Made by a program: the position numbers and the translations under genes. A stretch of 64,000 nucleotides of DNA from Bacteroidales bacterium (GTDB taxonomy: Bacteria; Bacteroidota; Bacteroidia; Bacteroidales; Tenuifilaceae), in contig JABFRB010000021.1 in assembly GCA_013141385.1 (NCBI GenBank), positions 122,060 through 186,059 on the forward strand, given 5' to 3'. The notes beneath the pieces are model-generated. The model saw nothing but the letters and a program-made list of their open reading frames with translations. It had not been told where the DNA came from and made no database searches. Positions 42,319 through 51,089 of this stretch are shown piece by piece. Position 1 is the stretch's first letter, and each line of letters begins with the position of its first letter.

Positions 42319-45162
42319 ATGTTGCAAAAAGGACTTATTACCGTACAGCGTTTTCTAAGAAGAATCCTTCCCGTTTTAATCATCACTTGTGGAATTTCGA
42401 GTTCTCTTTTCGCTCAAACAGGCTCAATAGAAGGGTTTGTAATTGATAAAAAAACAAATGAGACCCTAATTGGTACAGGAATACTAATTGATGGTACCAC
42501 CAAGGGTGCAGTTACAAATGTTGATGGTCAATACCAGATAACCAATATCAACCCAGGAAAACACTTTATAAAAATATCATACGTTGGTTATTACCCGATA
42601 CTGATTGAAAATATAATTGTTGAAGCCAATAAAACCACTCAACAGAATATCCTTATGGATGCCTCCGATGTTAGCATTGATGAAGTAGTGGTAAGCGGAA
42701 AGCGTAGGACAAACACCGATGAAATGATGATTTCGTCAATAAAATCAAGCCCACTATTAGTAAGCAGTATCTCTGGACAACAAATACAGCGTTCTCAGGA
42801 CAAGGATGCTTCTGAAGTTGTTAGACGTGTTCCGGGGATTACAATAATTGACGATCGATTTATAATTGTTAGGGGGTTAAATCAAAGATATAATAATGTA
42901 TGGTTGAACAATGCGGCAACCCCAAGTAGCGAAACGGATGTAAAATCATTTTCCTTCGATGTGATACCTAGCGGTCTGATTGAGAATATTATGATTTATA
43001 AATCGGCAGCACCAGAATTTCCCGCTGAGTTTACAGGTGGGTTCATTAAAATAACCACCAAGAATATGCCTGTAGAAAATTTTACTAATATTGATTACTC
43101 ATCCTCCTATAGAACCAGTTCAACATTCAAGGATTTCTATAGCTATAAAGGAGGTAAAATGGACTGGCTTGGATTCGATGATGGTACAAGGGCTTTACCC
43201 AAAGGCTTTCCATCGGATTTAAAATTAGTAACAGATCCAAGCACAATTAATGATTTGAGCAAAGCTTTTAACAAAAACTTGACTGCTACATCCTCAACTG
43301 CTCGCCCTGATCAAAAGTTTGGAATAACACTAGGAAGAAAAATAAAGTTTAAAAATGCGATGCTTGGTAATACCTCATCCTTAAGCTATAGCAATTCTCT
43401 AGACTATAACCCAATCAACAATAATAGTTTTACCTCATACAACATTCTTGATGATTTACCAAGCTATAGGTTTAAGTATGAAGATAATCAGTATACAAAC
43501 AACGTTAAGTTTAATCTACTTCATAGTTGGGCACTTTATATTAACCGAAATAATAAAATTGAATTTCGAAATCTATTCAATCAATCTAGTTTTACAAGAA
43601 CAACATTAAGAGATGGTTACGATTATTATAGTAGCATCGCTATCCGCTCATATGAGCACCGTTTTATGAGCCGATCAACTTATTCTGGACAATTAAGTGG
43701 GGAGCATACCTCTATTGAAGGCATATCAAAACTTGATTGGAATGTTGGTTACGCTTACGCAAATCGCCTAGAACCAGATAGAAAGGTTTTAACCACAAAA
43801 CTAAATGAGAATACCGGCAATTACGAACTTGCACTACCAAATACAGCCAACCCACGATTAGCAGGACGCTTATACCTTGATAACCACGAACACATTTTCT
43901 CTAACGGGGTAAACTATGAGAGATATTTCGATTTTGGTCATCTGCCCCCTATGTTAAAGTTCGGTTACTATCTGGAGTATAAAAACCGTAAGTTTAATGC
44001 CCGAAATATAGGTTATGCCAATGGAAGTAATTTCTACCCAACATCCGATTTTCTTTCCCTCCCTTTCGATCAAATATTTAAGGATGAGAATTTTGACTAC
44101 TCCAATGGGCTAAAGATTACAGAATCAACGAATAAATCTGATTCCTATAAATCAGACAATACATTGATTGCAGGTTACATGGGTTTAAATATGCCTTTCA
44201 CGCTAAAACTTAACCTTTACTTTGGGGTAAGAGCAGAACAAAATAGGATGACTCTTTCCAGTTTTGAACCCGGGGTGAGTACTCCTGTTAAAGTTGATAA
44301 TAATCGATTTAACCTATTTCCATCTGCAAATATCAGCTATAAAATCAACGATAAAAATGTGATTCGTTTTGCTTGTGGACGTTCAATTAACCGTCCAGAG
44401 TTTCGTGAAATTGCTCCATTCGTTTTTTACGATTTTAACGATGTTGCAGGTTACTCTGGAAATCCTGGTTTAAAGGATGCTACAATACAAAATTTCGATC
44501 TTCGTTTTGAAAATTATCCATCATCCACCGAGACTTTTTCATTAGCCCTGTTCTATAAATCATTCTATAATCCTATTGAAATGGTATACGTTGATGCAGG
44601 TAGTGGATTACAATACTCATTTAATAATGCAAATGGCGCAAAGAGTATGGGAGTTGAGCTAGATATAAGAAGAAGTCTTGAATTTATTTCAATCCTTAAA
44701 AACTTTAGCGTTGTTTTGAACGGTTCATTAATTAATAGTAAGGTTATTTTCCCATCGAATACCACTGAAAAAAATAGACCATTATACGGACAATCACCTT
44801 ATATTGCTAATGCGGGTATTTTTTACCAAAACCCATCCAATGGGCTAGCAGTTAGCATACTTTATAACATAATGGGAAAAAGAATTATTGTCGTTGGACA
44901 ATTAGCTCAGAACCCCCAAGATAATATTCCCGATCTTTACGAAATGCCTCATAATCTTATAGATATTACTATTACTAAAAAAATAGGTAAGCATTTTGAG
45001 CTGAAAGGTGGAATCAAGGATCTACTAAACGAAAAGTACAGATACCAACAAAGTTTTAGCTTCTTTAAAACTTCTGAAAATGCTCAGGTTACAAGAAACC
45101 TAAATACAAAAGAATTCCAAAAAGGAACTATTTTCTCATTAGGCCTATCATATAAGTTTTAA
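42319..45162 (+). CDS. TonB-dependent outer-membrane receptor, probably phosphate-regulated
   Basis: 947 residues. A long signal peptide ends SSLFAQTG; a carboxypeptidase-regulatory-like domain follows (SIEGFVIDKKTNETLIGTGI, GAVTNVDGQYQITNINPGKH), then the plug (VVVSGKRR, ASEVVRRVPGITIIDDRFII, VRGLNQRYNNVWLNNAATP) and a barrel to the C-terminal Phe (GTIFSLGLSYKF). It imports or binds a large or scarce substrate using TonB energy. With the Pho box upstream and the lipoprotein downstream, an organic-phosphate or phosphate-complex ligand is plausible; the substrate cannot be read from the sequence. It is not a SusC with the usual SusD partner, since 45310-46926 is unlike SusD. Confidence 0.85.
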   Translation: MLQKGLITVQRFLRRILPVLIITCGISSSLFAQTGSIEGFVIDKKTNETLIGTGILIDGTTKGAVTNVDGQYQITNINPGKHFIKISYVGYYPILIENIIVEANKTTQQNILMDASDVSIDEVVVSGKRRTNTDEMMISSIKSSPLLVSSISGQQIQRSQDKDASEVVRRVPGITIIDDRFIIVRGLNQRYNNVWLNNAATPSSETDVKSFSFDVIPSGLIENIMIYKSAAPEFPAEFTGGFIKITTKNMPVENFTNIDYSSSYRTSSTFKDFYSYKGGKMDWLGFDDGTRALPKGFPSDLKLVTDPSTINDLSKAFNKNLTATSSTARPDQKFGITLGRKIKFKNAMLGNTSSLSYSNSLDYNPINNNSFTSYNILDDLPSYRFKYEDNQYTNNVKFNLLHSWALYINRNNKIEFRNLFNQSSFTRTTLRDGYDYYSSIAIRSYEHRFMSRSTYSGQLSGEHTSIEGISKLDWNVGYAYANRLEPDRKVLTTKLNENTGNYELALPNTANPRLAGRLYLDNHEHIFSNGVNYERYFDFGHLPPMLKFGYYLEYKNRKFNARNIGYANGSNFYPTSDFLSLPFDQIFKDENFDYSNGLKITESTNKSDSYKSDNTLIAGYMGLNMPFTLKLNLYFGVRAEQNRMTLSSFEPGVSTPVKVDNNRFNLFPSANISYKINDKNVIRFACGRSINRPEFREIAPFVFYDFNDVAGYSGNPGLKDATIQNFDLRFENYPSSTETFSLALFYKSFYNPIEMVYVDAGSGLQYSFNNANGAKSMGVELDIRRSLEFISILKNFSVVLNGSLINSKVIFPSNTTEKNRPLYGQSPYIANAGIFYQNPSNGLAVSILYNIMGKRIIVVGQLAQNPQDNIPDLYEMPHNLIDITITKKIGKHFELKGGIKDLLNEKYRYQQSFSFFKTSENAQVTRNLNTKEFQKGTIFSLGLSYKF

Positions 45163-45229
45163 GAGTTAACGTTAAATAAATATTATCAATGTTAAGTTAT
45201 TGTTATTTAAACGATTAATTAATGATTAT

Positions 45230-45274
45230 TTAACTCAGGATTAAACTCAAGCTAAATACTAACCCTCAACTTTG
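45230..45274 (+). promoter_or_regulatory. Predicted PhoB box and promoter of the Ig-like/beta-helix lipoprotein
   Basis: TTAACT (45230), TTAAAC (45241) and CTAAAT (45252) are 11 bp apart, and CAACTTTG (45267-45274), one mismatch from TAnnTTTG, begins 15 bp after the last. Register and order equal those before the TonB receptor, so the lipoprotein has its own controlled promoter. Confidence 0.7.
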
Positions 45275-45309
45275 CATAAAATGAATTCACAAATTAAATT
45301 TTGATAAAA

Positions 45310-46926
45310 ATGAAAACTATTAGAAAAAGTTTTAATCTTGTTGTCCTCATGTTAGCCATTGTATCAATGGGCTTAACTTCCTGTAAAAAAGAGGATAAAA
45401 ATGTAACCGGAATTACATTAGATCAATCTACACTTACAGTAAAAGTGGGCGAATCTAAACTACTAACCGCAACTGTTGCACCAGTTGATGCGGATACTAA
45501 AACTGTAACATGGAGTTCCAGTGACATAACTGTTGCTGCTGTTGGTAATGATGGTACAGTACTAGGGGTTAAAATTGGAACGGCTACAATCACCGTAACA
45601 ACAATCGATGGTGCTAAAACTGCTACTTGTAATGTTTCAGTAGGTCAAGCAGGTAATCAAGTTACTATGCAGGGTGAAGTTAAAGGGAATAGAACACTTT
45701 CTGCTGACTCTACTTACCTTCTAAAAGGTTTTGTTTATGTTATTAATGGCGCTACACTTACAATTCCTGCAGGTACTGTTATTAAAGGTGAAAAAGCAAC
45801 CATGGGTAGTTTGATTATTGAAAAAGGTGGTAAAATTGATGCCCAAGGAACAGCTGCTCATCCTATTGTTTTTACATCAAACCAAGCTCCTGGTGCTCGT
45901 ACTTATGGTGACTGGGGAGGTGTTATCCTTTGTGGAAAAGCCATTATTAATCAAACAGGCGGTGATGCACAGGTAGAAGGTGGCCCAAGATCACATTATG
46001 GCGGAACCGATAATACCGACAATTCAGGTATTATGAAGTATTGCCGTATTGAATATGGTGGTTATCCTTTCCAACCCGATAAAGAGATTAATGGTTTAAC
46101 ATTCGCAGGTGTAGGTTCTGGTACTACAATTGACTATATCCAAGTTTCATATTGTGGCGATGATTCATTCGAATGGTTTGGTGGTCAGGTTAACTGTAAA
46201 CACCTTATTGCTTTCCGTGGTCAGGATGATGAATTCGATACTGATAATGGTTTCAGCGGCAAACTTCAGTATTTACTTGGTCTTCGCGATTACAGAAAAG
46301 CTGACGTATCCGGTTCAAATGGTTTTGAATCTGATAATGATGCTACTGGTTCTGGTAATTCACCTATAACAAGCCCAGTATTTTCAAATGTAACCTTAAT
46401 TGGGCCAATGGATACAACCACAAAAACAAGTTATAGTTCAGATTTCAAACGTTCAATGCACTTAAGAAGAAATACTAAACTTTCAGTATTCAATTCAGTA
46501 TTTGCGGGTTGGCCAACTGGATTATATTTAGATGGTAGCACCACATGGGCTAATGCACAAAGTGGCGATTTACAAATGAAAAACTGCGCTTTGGTTGGTA
46601 TGAAATTGAACTATGAAGTTCCATCAGGCAGCTCATTTACAGCAATCGATGTTCAAAACTGGTACACAGATGCATCAAAGAATAATACAACTTATGTTGG
46701 TCCATTAAAGGCTAAAATTAAAGGAGCGTTCCTAACCTCAACTGAATCGACAGTTCCAGTTGTTCTTCCTCTAGCTGGTTCACCACTTTTAACTGGTGCT
46801 GATTATACAGATACTAAACTAACCGATGCTTTCTTTATTAAAACGGGTACATTCATTGGAGCATTTGGTGCTGAAGATTGGACTGCGGGTTGGGCTAATT
46901 GGAATCCACAACAAACAACATACTAA
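45310..46926 (+). CDS. Surface lipoprotein with BIG2 Ig-like domain and beta-helix
   Basis: ATG 45310 is preferred to TTG 45301; 538 residues. A lipobox (MGLTSC) is followed by a BIG2 domain (about 28-110: GITLDQSTLTVKVGESKLLT, TWSSSDITVAAVGNDGTV) and then a right-handed beta-helix-like domain with VYVINGATLTIPAGTVIKGE, DYIQVSYCGDDSFEWFGG and CRIEYGGY. Proteins of this type travel with TonB receptors in Bacteroidota and probably act as their surface lid or ligand collector. Acidic clusters (DDEFDTDNG, ESDNDATG) could bind calcium. Confidence 0.78.
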   Translation: MKTIRKSFNLVVLMLAIVSMGLTSCKKEDKNVTGITLDQSTLTVKVGESKLLTATVAPVDADTKTVTWSSSDITVAAVGNDGTVLGVKIGTATITVTTIDGAKTATCNVSVGQAGNQVTMQGEVKGNRTLSADSTYLLKGFVYVINGATLTIPAGTVIKGEKATMGSLIIEKGGKIDAQGTAAHPIVFTSNQAPGARTYGDWGGVILCGKAIINQTGGDAQVEGGPRSHYGGTDNTDNSGIMKYCRIEYGGYPFQPDKEINGLTFAGVGSGTTIDYIQVSYCGDDSFEWFGGQVNCKHLIAFRGQDDEFDTDNGFSGKLQYLLGLRDYRKADVSGSNGFESDNDATGSGNSPITSPVFSNVTLIGPMDTTTKTSYSSDFKRSMHLRRNTKLSVFNSVFAGWPTGLYLDGSTTWANAQSGDLQMKNCALVGMKLNYEVPSGSSFTAIDVQNWYTDASKNNTTYVGPLKAKIKGAFLTSTESTVPVVLPLAGSPLLTGADYTDTKLTDAFFIKTGTFIGAFGAEDWTAGWANWNPQQTTY

Positions 46927-46958
46927 TTGGGGTTAATGTTTATTCTTTTTTTTCTATT

Positions 46959-46990
46959 AAGATGCCTCTTAAGTGGGGCATCTTCTTTTT
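46959..46990 (+). terminator. Rho-independent terminator after the lipoprotein gene
   Basis: AAGATGCC (46959-46966) pairs with GGCATCTT (46977-46984), followed by CTTTTTT. Located 33 bases after the stop codon. Confidence 0.8.
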
Positions 46991-47197
46991 TATACCTTTT
47001 TCATTAACGCAGCTAACTGTTTTTTACTATATAATCTTTTACTAAAACGTAAAATTCACCATAAAAAATCAAGAAAACAGAATAAATAAAAATTCTACCT
47101 TTACACCTCCTTTTTTCCTCAAACCAAATTATTTAATCATTTTATATCATAATTGATTATCTTGCCATAAAACAAAAAACATCAAGTTTAAAAGAAT

Positions 47198-49663
47198 ATG
47201 ATAATAAGTAACGAATATATTAATAAGTCAGCTATTATAGCAAAGAATAAAAATGTTACCTATAGCGAACTATTCATAAGTATAGAGCAATACTCTCAAC
47301 TTTTTAATAATAGGAACTACAAAAAGGTAGCCATCTACTCCGAAAATTGTATTGAGTGGATTTACGCATTCTACGCTGCTTTACAAAATAATTGCATTGC
47401 TGTTCCAGTCGACTTCATGGCTTCAAACGAAGATGTTACGTTCATTCTAAACGATTGTAAACCTGAACTGATTTTCTCAAGCTCTGGGCAGAAGGTTGAA
47501 CTTGAACGTATAATGCAAGGGTTAACCTATAAACCAGAAGTGCTTATTATCGGGGAGATTGAACTCCCTAAAGTAGAAGAACAGGTGAAACCTGTAGAAC
47601 TGAAAAATATCGACCAAACAGCTGTAATAATATATACATCAGGCACAACCGGAACCCCTAAAGGGGTTATGCTCTCATACAAAAGTATTATTGAAAACAT
47701 TTATGGAGTATCAAAGCATGTCGAAATTTTCACTCCTGAAAGAGAAGTGCTTATGCTCCTTCCATTGCATCATGTATTCCCATTAGTTGGGACAATGATG
47801 GCTCCTCTTTTTGTTGGAGGAACAATTGTTATGTCCCCCTCGATGCAATCTGCTGATTTGATGGAAACTTTTAAGAATAACCATATCGCTATTATGATTG
47901 GTGTTCCTCGATTTTATGAGTTAATCTATAAGGGTATAAAAGCTAAAATTGATGTGAGTTTTGTTGCTCGTAGCTTGTTCAAAATTGTAGGAATGACGGG
48001 TAGTAAAACTTTAGGGAAAAAGATTTTCGGAAAAGTTCATCGCAGTTTTGGAGGTCAATTGCAGTTTCTTGTTGCAGGTGGTGCTGCACTAAACAAGGAG
48101 GTTGGCCGTTTCTTTAAAACCCTCGGTTTTGAGGTTCTCGAAGGCTTTGGCATGACCGAAGCGGCCCCTATGATTACATTTACAAGACCAGGGAATGTGC
48201 TAATTGGTTCTCCTGGTCATCCGCTCCCAGGTCTTTTGGTTGAAATTAGGGATGGTGAGATTATTGCAAAAGGGCCAAGTATTATGCAAGGCTACTACAA
48301 TAGGGCTGAAGAAACAGCAGAAGTGCTAAAAGATGGTTGGTTATATACTGGTGATCTTGGGCGAATTGATAAAAAGGGATTTCTTTTTATCACCGGTCGC
48401 AAAAAGGATATAATCGTTCTATCAAATGGAAAAAATATTAACCCGGTTGAAATTGAAACAAAACTTGATAAGGCTTCACCCTGCATTAAGGAAGCTGGGG
48501 TTTATATGCATAATGATTCGCTAAATGCGGTTATTTTTCCCGATTATAAAGTTCTTTCAGATTTAGGGGTAAAAGATCCTGAACTCTACTTCCGTGAAAC
48601 AGTAATGCCCGAATTTAACAAGGTGCTTAGCTCCTATAAACGTATCATGCACTTTACATTGGTTAAGGAAGAGCTTCCAAGGACTCGTCTACTAAAACTT
48701 CAACGATTCAAACTCGTTGAGATGGCAGAAAAACCTAAAAAGAAAAAGGGCAAAACTGAACATCCAGATAACGAAGAGTACCACGCAGTTAAAACCTTTA
48801 TTGAGAGTCAGGTTGACATGGAGATATCCCCAGATGATCATCTTGAGTTCGATATTGCACTTGATTCGTTGGGTAGGCTTTCGCTAATCGATTTCATTGA
48901 ATCAAAATTTGGAATTAAGCTCGATAACGATAAACTTTTAAGATTCCCTTCGATCAGGGCAATGGTTGATCATATCAGAGAGCATAAACTTTGGCACAAA
49001 GCTGAAGGGGTAAACTGGACAGAATTACTTAAGGATAAGGTTCATGTGAAATTGCCCAAAACTTGGCCAACCCAGAATATAATTAAGAGCATTGCCAAGG
49101 GAATATTTAAAATCTACTTTAAATTCAGAGGCGAGGGTACTCAAAATATTCCCGAAGGACCCTGCATAATTGCGCCAAACCACCAAAGTTTTCTGGATGG
49201 GCTACTTGTAGCATCTTTCATTAAACGCAAAACCTTTAAATCAACCTACTTTTACGCTAAAAAGAAACATGTAAACAATTGGTTTTTAAGTTTTTTGGCC
49301 AGTAAGAACAATGTAATTGTAATGGATATCAACAATGATCTTAAGGAGTCAATCCAAAAACTTGCAGAAATACTTAAAAGCGGAAAGAAAATTATCCTTT
49401 TCCCTGAGGGTACACGCACAAAAACTGGAGAACTAGGTGACTTTAAGAAGACCTTTGCAATTCTAAGTCGCGAACTAAACGTTCCTATTGTACCTGTTGC
49501 AATTGCTGGTGCTTATTCGGCCTTTCCAAGAGGATCAAAAGTGCCAAGGCTTCGAACACCAATTATGGTTAGTTTTTTAGCTCCTGTTTATCCAATTGAG
49601 TATGATTTGGAATCGCTTGTTGAAAAAGTTAAAGGATTAATTGGTGAAAAAATTTCGGAATAG
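47198..49663 (+). CDS. Acyl-activating enzyme - acyl carrier - PlsC-type acyltransferase fusion
   Basis: 821 residues in three parts. Residues 1-510: AMP-forming acyl synthetase with IIYTSGTTGTPKGVMLSY, GFGMTEAAPM and YTGDLGRIDKKGFLFITGRK. Residues about 530-610: carrier-protein domain with LDSLGRLSLIDFIE, whose Ser would take phosphopantetheine. Residues about 640-821: lysophospholipid acyltransferase with NHQSFLDG (HX4D) and FPEGTRTKTG. It would activate a free fatty acid, load it on its own carrier domain and pass it to a lysolipid. The order resembles Aas but with the acyltransferase last and a built-in carrier. No membrane helices are evident. Confidence 0.82.
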   Translation: MIISNEYINKSAIIAKNKNVTYSELFISIEQYSQLFNNRNYKKVAIYSENCIEWIYAFYAALQNNCIAVPVDFMASNEDVTFILNDCKPELIFSSSGQKVELERIMQGLTYKPEVLIIGEIELPKVEEQVKPVELKNIDQTAVIIYTSGTTGTPKGVMLSYKSIIENIYGVSKHVEIFTPEREVLMLLPLHHVFPLVGTMMAPLFVGGTIVMSPSMQSADLMETFKNNHIAIMIGVPRFYELIYKGIKAKIDVSFVARSLFKIVGMTGSKTLGKKIFGKVHRSFGGQLQFLVAGGAALNKEVGRFFKTLGFEVLEGFGMTEAAPMITFTRPGNVLIGSPGHPLPGLLVEIRDGEIIAKGPSIMQGYYNRAEETAEVLKDGWLYTGDLGRIDKKGFLFITGRKKDIIVLSNGKNINPVEIETKLDKASPCIKEAGVYMHNDSLNAVIFPDYKVLSDLGVKDPELYFRETVMPEFNKVLSSYKRIMHFTLVKEELPRTRLLKLQRFKLVEMAEKPKKKKGKTEHPDNEEYHAVKTFIESQVDMEISPDDHLEFDIALDSLGRLSLIDFIESKFGIKLDNDKLLRFPSIRAMVDHIREHKLWHKAEGVNWTELLKDKVHVKLPKTWPTQNIIKSIAKGIFKIYFKFRGEGTQNIPEGPCIIAPNHQSFLDGLLVASFIKRKTFKSTYFYAKKKHVNNWFLSFLASKNNVIVMDINNDLKESIQKLAEILKSGKKIILFPEGTRTKTGELGDFKKTFAILSRELNVPIVPVAIAGAYSAFPRGSKVPRLRTPIMVSFLAPVYPIEYDLESLVEKVKGLIGEKISE

Positions 49664-49937
49664 TTGATTATATATGTTGCATCTAAAATAGCTTGCATTT
49701 TTGATGTGGCTTTAAATGGGAATTATGTAAAAACAAGTCAGTGCTTTTTTGAAATTCGTTACATCCGTATTTTGGTGTGGAAAGCCAATCTTGCTACGAA
49801 ACACTCCCTCACACTAATTTTTCCTTCATAACAAATTGTATCCACCAATTCAACGCACGCATAATAAATTATAATTCAAACAAATACCTAATTGTATGAA
49901 AGGTACAATCAACCCAATTTGCCTTTCAGGTGGAGGT
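49664..49937. other. Intergenic region after the acyltransferase fusion
   Basis: AT-rich; I see no ORF or clear hairpin before the structured segment at 49938. Confidence 0.4.
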
Positions 49938-50216
49938 AGTTGCGATAGTATAGGTGAAACCTAATACGCTAAAACGCGCAATGAGCGGACGCATAAGTTG
50001 CAAAAGTTAGGCCTCGTTACGCAACTAGCAGTAGTTTGTCTAACAAAGATGATGAAACCTGTCACCACGCTGGATGAAATAGGAGAAAGGAATATCCTAT
50101 AAACGGTGAAACCAGCGGGGCTGCTCGTAGTATTTTGTTGCGTGTGCGTCAAAGGTAACACATGAACGTGGGAACTTTCAAAGAAAGTGTTTGCTGAAAT
50201 ATACGCATGAGTTGAT
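49938..50216 (+). mobile_element. Possible 5' fragment of a group II intron
   Basis: A 280-base patch, GC-richer than its flanks, starts near GTTGCGATAG and contains many small stems (AGGTGAAACCT, CTTTCAAAGAAAG, GTTGC/GCAAC) and the phrase GGTAACACATGAACGTGGGA that looks like group II intron domain I to me. No reverse transcriptase ORF or domain V/VI follows, so if correct it is a truncated relic. A different structured RNA is possible. Confidence 0.35.
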
Positions 50217-50245
50217 ACAAATATTTTAATAATAAAAGAAATATT

Positions 50246-50941
50246 TCAACCGTTTCTGCTAATTTCCATAAGCTTATCTACGTTTTTAATTTCAATTGTT
50301 TTTTCCTTAAAATCAATAATGCCTTCTTTATTAAATTTTTTTAGAATTGTAATCACGTTTTCTCTTGAACAAGCAGCATATTCAGCTATTTCAACTCTGC
50401 TTAATGACATTTCGAAGACCTTTTTTTTGTAAACATTTTTTGATAAATACAATAAAACATCTGCAATTCGACCATTAGCTTGCCTGTGAGCAAGACTAAC
50501 ATAATTTTCAATCGCAGCTTCAAACATGCCAATTGAATGCCTAAAAATATTTGATGCAAACACGCTATTTTTTTCTACTAAACGGCTTATTACTTTATAA
50601 TCTAACAGACATATATCACATTCCTCAACAGCAACCAATGAAAACACATTAGTATCTTTAAAAAACATATTAACACAACCAAGAAACTTTTGTTCAGAAA
50701 GCACACTCACAATCAAATTACGACCACGTCTGTCTTCATATGCCATTTTCACAATGCCTTTATATAGAAACGCAACATGTGTAGCCTTCGTTCCTTGTTT
50801 TATAATAGTTTCATTTTTCTTATAACGCAATTGTCTAGCAGTATTTCTAATTATTCTAAAATCATCAACGGGTATGTTTCCACACAATAATATTTTAAAT
50901 GAGCAGTCGTCACAACCAAATGAATTATTAACAATATCCAT
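50246..50941 (-). CDS. Crp/Fnr-family regulator with N-terminal cysteines
   Basis: 231 residues. N-terminal Cys residues in GCDDCSFKILLCG (CxxC, six residues, C) plus FLGC at about residue 94 resemble the iron-sulfur-binding pattern of FNR. A cyclic-nucleotide-like beta barrel (NETIIKQGTKATHVAFLYKG) and long helix precede a winged helix (RVEIAEYAACSRENVITILKKF). It could sense oxygen, NO or redox. It is divergent from the methyltransferase operon, sharing a 148-base control region, and is its likely regulator. Confidence 0.82.
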   Translation of the reverse strand: MDIVNNSFGCDDCSFKILLCGNIPVDDFRIIRNTARQLRYKKNETIIKQGTKATHVAFLYKGIVKMAYEDRRGRNLIVSVLSEQKFLGCVNMFFKDTNVFSLVAVEECDICLLDYKVISRLVEKNSVFASNIFRHSIGMFEAAIENYVSLAHRQANGRIADVLLYLSKNVYKKKVFEMSLSRVEIAEYAACSRENVITILKKFNKEGIIDFKEKTIEIKNVDKLMEISRNG

Positions 50942-50976
50942 AAAATGCTCTTTATTAAGTTAATTATTTAACAAAA

Positions 50977-50984
50977 CAAAGTTA
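50977..50984 (-). promoter_or_regulatory. -7 element of the Crp/Fnr gene
   Basis: CAAAGTTA on the plus strand reads TAACTTTG on the minus strand, matching TAnnTTTG, 36 bases before the start codon. Confidence 0.5.
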
Positions 50985-51004
50985 GTTATTTCAAACAAAT
51001 AAAA

Positions 51005-51039
51005 AATAACAAAAGTGTAAAAAAAATACATTTGTTATT
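51005..51039 (+). promoter_or_regulatory. Palindromic operator overlapping the methyltransferase promoter
   Basis: AATAACAAA (51005-51013) and TTTGTTATT (51031-51039) form a perfect 9-bp inverted repeat with a 17-base spacer. The -7 element TACATTTG (51027-51034) lies inside it. A dimeric regulator such as the adjacent Crp/Fnr protein could bind here; the spacer is longer than a standard FNR site, so it may be two half-sites. Confidence 0.5.
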
Positions 51040-51089
51040 CGTTTTTTTAAGGACAGCAAACTTTGTTAAACTAAACAAAATTAATTATT

